Shown: positions 22,937 through 29,132 of the stretch, piece by piece | Layout: the number at the start of each line of letters is the position of its first letter | Numbering within the stretch: the first letter of the stretch is position 1 | Program-made: the position numbers and the translations under genes | Assembly (NCBI GenBank): GCA_035708065.1 | Contig: DASSTC010000025.1 | Coordinates: 1 to 33,897, forward strand | DNA length: 33,897 nucleotides | From: JAICUY01 sp035708065 | GTDB taxonomy: Bacteria > Chloroflexota > Limnocylindria > QHBO01 | Reading direction: 5' to 3' | Notes under the pieces: generated by a model | Told to the model about the DNA's origin: nothing | The model's input: the letters and a program-made list of their open reading frames with translations, nothing else | Database searches by the model: none

Positions 22937-23205
22937 ACGCCTGGATCTGGCTGCTGGCCGCCGTCGTGGCCGGAGCGGCCGCGTACTACACCGGCTGGCG
23001 AGCGTGGGATGGCTACCGCCGTCGCGACGTGCTCGACGCGAACACCGACCGATACCTGGCCTGGCGCGGACGCGCTGCTCCGCCGTCGGGCCGGCCGTCC
23101 GAGGGGATGACCGGCGAGGAGCGGCGCAACGTCTACATCGGCATCGGTCTCGGCATCGTCGCCGTCGTGTGCGTGTTCGTGTTCCTGAGCTACCCGCCCG
23201 GCTGA
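22933..23205 (+). CDS. 90-residue membrane protein at the end of the pentose-phosphate operon
   Basis: Not recognised. Two membrane helices, at about residues 4-22 and 68-87, flank a basic and polar connector (WDGYRRRDVLDANTDRYLAWRGRAAPPS). The ATG overlaps the pgl stop (ATGA), so it is translationally coupled to pgl. Its 3' end overlaps the convergent MFS gene by 16 bases. Coupling to seven sugar-phosphate enzymes is either operon growth by chance or a membrane component linked to them; the sequence alone does not say. Confidence 0.72.
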   Translation: MNAWIWLLAAVVAGAAAYYTGWRAWDGYRRRDVLDANTDRYLAWRGRAAPPSGRPSEGMTGEERRNVYIGIGLGIVAVVCVFVFLSYPPG

Positions 23206-24452
23206 GGCGCGGGCTGCGTCCCACGCTCGAGGCCACGCATGGCCGGGTTGAGGAAGATCGACAGGGTGACGACCAGGTAGCTCGCCGCGATGGCGACCAG
23301 CACGCCGGCCAGGCCGATCCATTCGACGAGCAGGCCGGCGACCAGCACACCGGCCGGAATCGCGACGTACGCGCCGGAGCGCACCGCGCCGAGCACGCGA
23401 CCACGCAGTCGCGGCGGAACGCGCTCGTACATCGCCGTGCTGATGATCGGGTTGATGGGCCCACCGGCGAGGCCGGTCACGACGGCGCAGGCGATGACGA
23501 TCGGCAACGGCGGCAGGATGGCAAGCACCCAGAACGGCAGGCCCGCGGCGACGAACGCGATGCCGAACGTCAGACGCCGCGGCAGGCGGTGGCCGATCGC
23601 CCCGAAGGCGACCGCGCTGATCAGGGCCGCGCCGCCGAACGCGCCGATCACCAGGCCGAGGTCGAGGGCGCTGCCGAAGACGCGGGTGGCGTAGATCGGC
23701 AGCAGCACGCTGAAGAGCGGCGCGTCGAGGAAGTTGGTGAACATGGCGGTGAGCACCACGGCCAGGATCAGCCGGTCCCGGCCGATGAACGACAGGCCCT
23801 CGCGCAGCTCCGTGAGGTAGCCCGCCGGCGAGCGCTCCTCCGCGTCGCCGGTGAGCGGGACGAGCAGGCGCACGACCACCGCCGAGGCGGCGAAGCTGAC
23901 CGCGTCGATCCACAGCACGTTGCTCGCGCCGAGGAAGGCGATGAGCAGCCCCGCCAGCGGCGCCCCGAGCAGGCTCGCTCCGCGGTTGATGGCCTGCGAG
24001 GTGCCGGACGCGCGCTCCAGGCTCATGCCGGCCATCTCGGCCAGGTCGGGGACGAGCGCCGAGCGAGCGGTGCTGCCCGGCCCGTCGAGCAGCGCCCCGG
24101 CGAAGACCAGTGCAAGCAGCATCCACAGCTCGAGGCCGATGGTCGCATGCAGCAGCGGGATGGCCGCCACGCTTGCGCCGCTGGCGATGTCCGACACGAC
24201 GCTCATGCGGCGGTAGCCGAGCCGGTCGACCACCGCGCCGCCGAAGAACGAGGCGATGACCGCGGGGAGTGTGGTGAAGAACGCGACCAACCCGGTGAGC
24301 GCCGCGCTGCCGGTCGTCTCCAGCACGAACCACGGGATGGCGATCAGGGTGAGGACGTTGCCGGTCATGCTGATCGCGTTGGCGGCGAACAGCGCCAGGA
24401 TCGGCACGCGTGTGCCGCGCGGCTCGGCAGCGGCCGTGGAGGTGGAGGACAT
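23190..24452 (-). CDS. MFS transporter, DHA3-like
   Basis: A 420-residue, twelve-helix major facilitator of the DHA3/MFS_3 type (macrolide-efflux-like, also related to siderophore exporters). FAANAISMTGNVLTLIAIPWFVLE in helix 1 and GGAVVDRLGYRRM (motif A variant) between helices 2 and 3 are typical, as is RLRGRVLGAVRSGAYVAIPAG after helix 10. The substrate is unknown. It stands alone on the minus strand, divergent from the thioredoxin-like gene across 34 bases, and overlaps the 90-residue membrane gene tail to tail. Confidence 0.85.
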   Translation of the reverse strand: MSSTSTAAAEPRGTRVPILALFAANAISMTGNVLTLIAIPWFVLETTGSAALTGLVAFFTTLPAVIASFFGGAVVDRLGYRRMSVVSDIASGASVAAIPLLHATIGLELWMLLALVFAGALLDGPGSTARSALVPDLAEMAGMSLERASGTSQAINRGASLLGAPLAGLLIAFLGASNVLWIDAVSFAASAVVVRLLVPLTGDAEERSPAGYLTELREGLSFIGRDRLILAVVLTAMFTNFLDAPLFSVLLPIYATRVFGSALDLGLVIGAFGGAALISAVAFGAIGHRLPRRLTFGIAFVAAGLPFWVLAILPPLPIVIACAVVTGLAGGPINPIISTAMYERVPPRLRGRVLGAVRSGAYVAIPAGVLVAGLLVEWIGLAGVLVAIAASYLVVTLSIFLNPAMRGLERGTQPAPQPGG

Positions 24453-24461
24453 GCGGGCCCG

Positions 24462-24480
24462 AGTCTAGCGGCGTCATACT
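24462..24480. promoter_or_regulatory. Back-to-back -10 boxes for the MFS and thioredoxin-like genes
   Basis: On the minus strand TAGACT (24462-24467) lies 9 bases before the MFS ATG. On the plus strand CATACT (24475-24480) lies 6 bases before ATG 24487. With only 34 bases between the two start codons, both messages must have no or almost no leader. Confidence 0.5.
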
Positions 24481-24486
24481 CGGCCC

Positions 24487-24801
24487 ATGCCGATGCGCGT
24501 CGAGCTCCTCTACTGGGATGCCGATCCGGACTACATGACCGCGCGCCAGAACCTCGTCGAGGTGCTCAACGAGGACGCCTTCGAGACGACGATCCAGATG
24601 GTGGCGGTCAACAGCGCGGCCGATGCGGAGTTTCTTGACTTCCGAGGCTCGCCGACGATCCGTATCGACGGCCAGGACGTCGAAGCTGCCGATGGCTCGG
24701 TCGGGCTGGCGCTGCGCCGGCCGATCCCGTCGAAATCGGTGATCCGCCGCGCCGTCGAGCGTGCCCGCGGCTGGAGCCACGGCCGGCGAACGACCGATTG
24801 A
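24487..24801 (+). CDS. Thioredoxin-fold protein without cysteine
   Basis: A 104-residue protein with a thioredoxin/glutaredoxin-like outline: strand MRVELLYW, helix 17-31, strand TTIQMVAVN, then the cis-proline turn GSPTIRIDG (Pro56). In the small redox-active relatives I have in mind, the motif after the first strand reads W-x-x-C-P. Here it is WDADPDY (residues 10-16) and there is no cysteine anywhere in the protein. It therefore cannot do thiol chemistry and may be a binding or structural derivative. A short basic tail follows. It is probably transcribed without a leader. The next gene, proline dehydrogenase, has its own -10 box. Confidence 0.65.
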   Translation: MPMRVELLYWDADPDYMTARQNLVEVLNEDAFETTIQMVAVNSAADAEFLDFRGSPTIRIDGQDVEAADGSVGLALRRPIPSKSVIRRAVERARGWSHGRRTTD

Positions 24802-24826
24802 CGCCTTCCGGCGCCGGGCGCGCCGG

Positions 24827-24832
24827 TACACT
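24827..24832 (+). promoter_or_regulatory. Candidate -10 box for proline dehydrogenase
   Basis: TACACT ends 7 bases before ATG 24840. TTGACG at 24798-24803 is a good -35 hexamer but 23 bases away, too far for normal spacing. No Shine-Dalgarno site is present in the gap. Confidence 0.45.
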
Positions 24833-24839
24833 CGAGCCG

Positions 24840-25769
24840 ATGCTCGCCTCCATCTTCCGGGCCTTCTTCCTGTGGCTCAGCAATCGGCGCTGGGTGGCGA
24901 GCATTGCCCTCCATACGCCGCTGCTGCGCCGCATGCCGCTGCGTTTCGTGGCCGGCACCACGCTCGACCAGGCGGTCGTCGCCGTGCGCACGCTCAACGA
25001 GAGCGGTGCCATGGCGACGCTCGACGTGCTCGGTGAGAGCGTCGACGACCGCGCCGCCGCCGACCGCGCGGCGCAGGGCTACGTGGCGACCATCGAGCGC
25101 ATCGCGGCCGAGGGCCTGGATGCCGGCGTCAGCCTCAAGCTGACGCAAATGGGCCTCGACCTCGGAATCGAGACCTGCCTGGAGGTCATGCGGCCGGTCG
25201 TCGAGGCGGGTCAGCGGCACGGCATCTTCGTGCGCATCGACATGGAGTCGGCGGCCTACACCGACCGGACGCTCGAGGTGACGCGCCGCCTGCACGCGGA
25301 CGGCTGCGATGTCGGAGTGGTGCTGCAGGCCTACCTGCATCGGTCGAAGGCGGACGCCGAGGCGCTGGCAGCCCAGGGCATCACGGTGCGCGTCTGCAAG
25401 GGCGCCTACGCCGAGCCGGCGGAGATCGCCTGGCACGACCGCGCCCGCATCGGTCAATCCTTCGTGGAGATGGCGAAGCTGCTGCTGGAGGCCGATGCCC
25501 AGCCGGCCGTGGCGACCCACGACCCCGACATGATCGACGCGGTCAAGGCGTTCGTCTCGGAGCATGACATCGCGCGCGATCGCTTCGAGTTCCAGATGCT
25601 GTACGGCATCCGGCGCGACCTCCAGCGCCAGCTCATCGAGCAGGGCTACCGCGTGCGGGTCTACGTGCCGTACGGCACCGAGTGGTTCCCGTACTTCATG
25701 CGCCGCCTCGCGGAGCGGCCGGCGAACGTCTTCTTCGTCGTGCGCACGGTGCTGTTCCAGCGCGGCTGA
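24840..25769 (+). CDS. Proline dehydrogenase (monofunctional PRODH)
   Basis: A 309-residue FAD enzyme oxidising proline to pyrroline-5-carboxylate, passing electrons to the quinone pool at the membrane. The barrel signatures are visible: Lys100 in VSLKLTQMG, VRIDMES, Lys187 in RVCKGAYAEP, ATHDP, FQMLYGI, and the substrate carboxylate site YVPYGTEWFPYFMRRLAERP with Arg288/Arg289. Length fits the short bacterial form (about 300 residues) rather than bifunctional PutA. The hydrophobic N-terminus (IFRAFFLWLSNRRWVASIAL) could be a membrane-contact helix. No pyrroline-5-carboxylate dehydrogenase is adjacent, so the second step must be encoded elsewhere. Confidence 0.92.
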   Translation: MLASIFRAFFLWLSNRRWVASIALHTPLLRRMPLRFVAGTTLDQAVVAVRTLNESGAMATLDVLGESVDDRAAADRAAQGYVATIERIAAEGLDAGVSLKLTQMGLDLGIETCLEVMRPVVEAGQRHGIFVRIDMESAAYTDRTLEVTRRLHADGCDVGVVLQAYLHRSKADAEALAAQGITVRVCKGAYAEPAEIAWHDRARIGQSFVEMAKLLLEADAQPAVATHDPDMIDAVKAFVSEHDIARDRFEFQMLYGIRRDLQRQLIEQGYRVRVYVPYGTEWFPYFMRRLAERPANVFFVVRTVLFQRG

Positions 25770-25800
25770 GGGCCGACCTGCGAGCATCGGTGAGCCGCGG

Positions 25801-25806
25801 TAGACT
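25801..25806 (+). promoter_or_regulatory. Candidate -10 box for the 25819 gene
   Basis: TAGACT lies 12 bases before ATG 25819, implying a leader of about six bases. A 7-base inverted repeat (CGCGGCT at 25761-25767, AGCCGCG at 25793-25799) ends just before it and could be a 3' hairpin of proline dehydrogenase or an operator. Confidence 0.4.
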
Positions 25807-25818
25807 CCTCGGATACCC

Positions 25819-26250
25819 ATGAGTGCCAGCAAACGGCCGAGCACTTCGAGTCTCCGCCGATTCATCACCACCCGTCCATATGTGACCGTCGCCGAGCTCC
25901 GTCGGCGGTTCCTGCTCGACGATCCGGACGCCGTCTGCTGCGTGCGGCGCAACGGCACCCATGCGTTCGTCGGGCTGCCGGAGCGTGAGGCGGCGAAGCT
26001 CCAGGACCTGTGGGAGCGCGACGAGATCGGCCTCGAGCTGTCGGTCGAGGTCCACGCGCCGGTGGTGGTCGGCGTCTACCCCATGCACATCGCGCGCTTC
26101 ATCCAGGACGGTAACGCCAACGGCTACGCGAACGGCCATGCGAACGGGCATGCCCACGGCCGGGCCAACCGCCAGGCCGACGCGGTCGCCGACGGCGCCG
26201 CGACGAACGGGTTCGTGCCCCGGCAGGCACCGCCGCCGACCGCCGGGTGA
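25819..26250 (+). CDS. Hypothetical protein with Asn/Gly/His-rich repeat tail
   Basis: Not recognised. 143 residues. The N-terminal ~95 residues look folded: SSLRRFITTRPYVTVAELRRRFLLDD could be a small helical DNA-binding or protein-binding unit, followed by CVRRNGTHAFVGLPEREAAKLQDLW and a mixed alpha/beta end. From about residue 98 the chain turns into a low-complexity tail, NGYANGHANGHAHGRANRQ, encoded by 12-bp repeats. Its GTGA overlap with the next gene, a receiver-like protein, implies coupled translation and perhaps a shared regulatory job. Confidence 0.7.
   Translation: MSASKRPSTSSLRRFITTRPYVTVAELRRRFLLDDPDAVCCVRRNGTHAFVGLPEREAAKLQDLWERDEIGLELSVEVHAPVVVGVYPMHIARFIQDGNANGYANGHANGHAHGRANRQADAVADGAATNGFVPRQAPPPTAG
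26119..26178 (+). repeat. 12-bp in-frame tandem repeat, about 5 copies
   Basis: Units start at 26119, 26131, 26143, 26155 and 26167, with AACGGCCATGCG as the best copy and increasing decay to the right. They encode the NGYANGHANGHAHGRANRQA tail. Repeat number may vary between strains without breaking the frame. Confidence 0.8.
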
Positions 26251-26594
26251 GAGCCGTCCTTGTCGGACGCGACCTGATCCTGTTCAGCCGCATCTACGAG
26301 GCGGCCACCGCAGCCGGCGCGCAGATCACCCGCGTCGACGACATCGACCAGCTGCCGTCAGCCGAGGAGGTCGACCTCGCCCTCGTCGACTGGTCCGAGC
26401 GCGGCGAGGACTGGGGACCGCTGTTGCGCGCGTGGAGCGAGCACGTCGGCGCGGAGCGGCGGCCGCGGATCGTGCTCTTCGGGCCGCACGTCGATCTCGA
26501 TGCCCACGCCGCGGCGCGCGATTCAGGGCTCGGACCGATGCTGGCGCGCTCGAAGCTGGTCTCGCGCCTCGGCGAGCTGCTGGGCGCCGGCTAG
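26247..26594 (+). CDS. Receiver-like (pseudo-receiver) protein
   Basis: A 115-residue single-domain protein with the strand order of CheY-like receivers: MRAVLVGRD, ITRVD, VDLALVDW, RPRIVLFGPH and GPMLARSKL. Asp48 in LALVDW falls at the phosphoacceptor position and Lys103 in ARSKL at the conserved lysine. The acidic pair after strand 1 is reduced to Arg8-Asp9, and the switch Thr/Ser after strand 4 is replaced by Gly79. It may therefore be phosphorylated poorly or not at all. It starts at GTG 26247 in a GTGA overlap with the repeat-tailed protein. Its stop shares CTAG with the stop of the opposing gene. Confidence 0.6.
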   Translation: MRAVLVGRDLILFSRIYEAATAAGAQITRVDDIDQLPSAEEVDLALVDWSERGEDWGPLLRAWSEHVGAERRPRIVLFGPHVDLDAHAAARDSGLGPMLARSKLVSRLGELLGAG

Positions 26595-27151
26595 CGCTCG
26601 ACCCAGGGGAACCAGCGGCGCTGCGTCCCGGCCGCTGACGTGCCGAGGTCGCCGCGCGCGATGCGTTCGAACTCCTCGCGTGCCTCGCGCCACGACACCT
26701 CGAGCGGGATCCAGCGGTTTCTCAGCGTCGCCTCGCCCTGGACGAACTTCACCACCAGGAACGCCTCCTCGGCGACGCGGTGCAGCCGCTCGGCCGCCGC
26801 AATGACGTCCTCCGCGGCGATGAGTCGCACCTCGGCGAAGAGCTGCCGGCTGGAGCGCAGCTGGCTCTCGAGCTCGCTCACCGTCTCGGCCAGCGCGGCG
26901 ACGTTCGACGTCCGCCCGCGCGTGCTGGTGCTCCGCTTCGGGCCGGCGGCCTGCTGCGTCTCGACCGTCCAGTTGGCGATCAGGTCGGTGGTGCGGTAGC
27001 AGGCGTCCGCGGCCGCGAGCAGGCGGGCGTACAGCTGCCGCTTGTCCACGCCCCATCGGCCGCGCTGGTCGCGCAGCGTTTGGAGCGACTCGGTGAGCTG
27101 TGACAGCACCCAGCCGGCAATGACCCCGATGAGCGCGACGAACGCTTCCAC
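26591..27151 (-). CDS. Membrane-anchored alpha-helical protein of unknown function
   Basis: Not recognised. 186 residues: an N-terminal membrane helix (residues 1-18), then long charged helices with coiled-coil character (about 20-65 and 83-170) and a C-terminal WFPWVER. I chose GTG 27151, which puts the membrane helix at the very start and lies 7 bases after a good -10 box; the frame upstream is low-quality and overlaps that promoter. The 3' end overlaps the receiver-like gene by four bases, the two stop codons being read from one CTAG. Confidence 0.72.
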   Translation of the reverse strand: MEAFVALIGVIAGWVLSQLTESLQTLRDQRGRWGVDKRQLYARLLAAADACYRTTDLIANWTVETQQAAGPKRSTSTRGRTSNVAALAETVSELESQLRSSRQLFAEVRLIAAEDVIAAAERLHRVAEEAFLVVKFVQGEATLRNRWIPLEVSWREAREEFERIARGDLGTSAAGTQRRWFPWVER

Positions 27152-27158
27152 GGCGGGG

Positions 27159-27164
27159 ATTGTA
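27159..27164 (-). promoter_or_regulatory. -10 box for the coiled-coil protein, leaderless
   Basis: On the minus strand TACAAT (five of six to consensus) ends 7 bases before GTG 27151. It is the best single example of the leaderless layout in this window. Confidence 0.55.
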
Positions 27165-27293
27165 GACGGATGACCTGCCCTGACCAGTACGGATCGGCCG
27201 TGACCATCGCGTCCGAGCTCGCACGACCATCGGATGCGGCGCTCTGCGAAGCGGTATGCAACACTGTCGGCTGCGCAGACGCTGCGCACCAGA

Positions 27294-27380
27294 CACGCCG
27301 AAAAGCCAATCCACACGTGATGTGGTGCGGAAAGCCACGTGACTCCCCGCTCCAGGGAGCCAGACGGGTTGCCGAAGCGT
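27294..27380 (+). ncRNA. c-di-GMP-I (GEMM)-like riboswitch aptamer
   Basis: The RNA sits in the leader of the secreted beta-helix gene. It opens with CACGC and has GCC-AATCC before a hairpin, CCACA/TGTGG (27311-27315 with 27321-27325), whose loop CGTGA contains a GNRA-type GUGA. Next comes GCGGAAAGCCACG (27327-27339), close to the class's conserved GCAAAGCC(A/U)C core. A second hairpin CTCCC/GGGAG (27342-27346 with 27354-27358) and the tail GGGTTGCCG (27366-27374) follow. The ends pair as ACGC (27295-27298) with GCGT (27377-27380). Order, loop type and core match the c-di-GMP-I class as I know it, but I could not run a covariance search. Departures from consensus, GG for GC before AAAGCC for example, leave room for a variant ligand. 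Confidence 0.55.
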
Positions 27381-27444
27381 TCGCAACAGGCCAGTGGGGA
27401 CTGTGCCGTGTTCCGAGCACGAGATCAGCATCGGCGCCAAGGGG

Positions 27445-27470
27445 CTTCTCCGCACGTTCCGCGCGAGGAG
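27445..27470 (+). promoter_or_regulatory. Hairpin that can bury the ribosome-binding site of the beta-helix gene
   Basis: CTTCTC-CGC (27445-27453) can pair with GCG-c-GAGGAG (27461-27470): nine base pairs including one wobble, one bulged base and a 7-base loop. GAGGAG (27465-27470) is the Shine-Dalgarno sequence six bases before ATG 27477, so this stem would block initiation. It lies 65 bases after the aptamer-like element and is a plausible translational expression platform. Confidence 0.5.
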
Positions 27471-27476
27471 TCCGAG

Positions 27477-29132
27477 ATGCGCACGAAGTCACTTCCCGAG
27501 TCCATCCGCGTCGGCGAGCTGCGCCCCGCCCCGCGACCGCCGCGCGCGCCGCGCACCGGGCGCCGCCGCTTCCGTGACTGGCTGGCGACCGCCGGCATGC
27601 TGCTGCTGATCCCGGCCATGCTCGTCGTGCTGCTCCCCGGCGTGCGCGCGGCGCACCCGACGCTGGGCGTGGAGGGCGCAGCGCTGCGCGGCTCGTCGAT
27701 CGTGGTCCGTGGCGGGGGCTATGCCGGCTTCGCCGCGATCGAGCTGCGCTGGGAGGGCGGCCGGCTGGCGGGCAAGGTGCGTCCGGACCGCGACGGCGAG
27801 TTCCGCACGGCGCTGTCGGTGCCGGCGAGCATGGCGCTGGGCGAGCACGACCTGTCGGCGGTGGATCCGACCGGCGGCGACAGCGGCGACCCGGAGGATG
27901 CCCTTGCATCGACGATCGTGACCGTCGTCGAGCAGGTTGCCGAGGCGACGCCCGACGGCCACAGCGGCGCGCCGGCGGCGAGCGGTGATCCGAGCGACCT
28001 CCCGGCCGGGACGCTCGTGCCCGGAGCAAGCACTCCTGCCGGCGGCACGAGCGGCGCTGATGGATCGGCCGTCGATCCGACGCCGGCCTCCGGCGGCGAC
28101 TCGAGCGCCGGGCCGACCGCAACCAAGAAGCCCGGCTCGAAGTCGACGCCCAGGCCGAAGCCGAAGGCAACCGCCACCCCGCAGCCTCCGGCGCCGGCCA
28201 CCAGCGGCGCGCTCTACGTGGCGACGAACGGCAGCGACGGCAATCCCGGCACGGCCGACGCGCCGTTCCGCACCATCGAGAAGGGCCTGGACAGCGTCCG
28301 TCCCGGTCAGACCCTGTACCTGCGCGGCGGAACCTACGTCGAGAACATCCAGGCGTCACCGGCGGGAACATCGTCCGCGCGGATCGTGGTCAGCGCGTAT
28401 CCCGGTGAGCGCCCCGTGATCAAGGGCCTCGTCTCGATCAACAACCCGCGCTACGTCACCTTCAACGGGTTCAACGTCACCTGGAACACCGGTGGCTACG
28501 ACGAGCACATGCTCAAGATCACGGGTGGCACGAGCTGGGTGCTGCAGAACTCGGAGATCTGGGGCGCGCGCTCATTCGCCGACCTGCTCATCTCCGGGTC
28601 GCCCCACGGCTGGGCGGTTCGCTACAACGTCATCCACGACACGTACGGCGGCGAGGCCGACGTCAACCGCAGCCACAACATCTACGCGAACACCAACCTC
28701 GACGCCACCGGCGGCGTCATCGAACGCAACCTGATCTTCAACGCGACGCACGGCACGAACCTGAAGCTGGCGGGCGCCGGCGGCAGCGGTGGTGGTGCGG
28801 CGAACGTCATCGTTCGCTACAACACCCTGTACAACGCCACGCAGCCGCTGCTCATCGGCGACGGCAGCCACAACATCACGGTGACCCGCAACATCATCGG
28901 CAAGAGCGCCAAGGGCAACATCATCCGGCTCTATGCGCTCGTCGGCGGCGCGAACAGCGTCAAGGACAACATCCTGTTCGCGGGGTCGAGTGCCTGCTCG
29001 GACTACGGCAGCACTGTCAAGTGCAGCTCGGTGATGTCCGGGAACCTGTTCCCGCATGATCCGCACTTCGCCTCAGGCGGCTTCCATCCGACCGATGCGG
29101 TGGCGGCCAAGTACGGACGCTACGCTCCCTGA
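27477..29132 (+). CDS. Secreted right-handed parallel beta-helix protein
   Basis: A 551-residue exported surface protein. A 34-residue basic N-terminus with RRRF leads into a hydrophobic signal or anchor (about 36-56) with a possible cut after VRAA. A small beta domain (about 60-140) comes next. Then a Pro/Thr/Ser/Lys linker (about 150-243) of wall-spanning type leads to a beta-helix from ALYVATNGSDGNPGTADAPF (about 244) to the end. The helix opens with the DUF1565-like PFRTIEKGLDSVRPGQTLYLRGGTYVENI and has turns such as VIERNLIFNATHGTNLKL and VIVRYNTLYNATQPLLIG, typical of polysaccharide lyase and epimerase relatives; I see no catalytic triad. ATG 27477 has GAGGAG six bases upstream. The gene is convergent with the polysaccharide operon, overlapping it by 13 bases. 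Confidence 0.85.
   Translation: MRTKSLPESIRVGELRPAPRPPRAPRTGRRRFRDWLATAGMLLLIPAMLVVLLPGVRAAHPTLGVEGAALRGSSIVVRGGGYAGFAAIELRWEGGRLAGKVRPDRDGEFRTALSVPASMALGEHDLSAVDPTGGDSGDPEDALASTIVTVVEQVAEATPDGHSGAPAASGDPSDLPAGTLVPGASTPAGGTSGADGSAVDPTPASGGDSSAGPTATKKPGSKSTPRPKPKATATPQPPAPATSGALYVATNGSDGNPGTADAPFRTIEKGLDSVRPGQTLYLRGGTYVENIQASPAGTSSARIVVSAYPGERPVIKGLVSINNPRYVTFNGFNVTWNTGGYDEHMLKITGGTSWVLQNSEIWGARSFADLLISGSPHGWAVRYNVIHDTYGGEADVNRSHNIYANTNLDATGGVIERNLIFNATHGTNLKLAGAGGSGGGAANVIVRYNTLYNATQPLLIGDGSHNITVTRNIIGKSAKGNIIRLYALVGGANSVKDNILFAGSSACSDYGSTVKCSSVMSGNLFPHDPHFASGGFHPTDAVAAKYGRYAP

Noticed and set aside
27170..27577. Possible 135-codon gene over the leader of the beta-helix gene
   Set aside because: The frame covers the aptamer-like RNA and runs into the beta-helix gene in another frame. 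It has no recognisable protein features and is better explained as structured leader.
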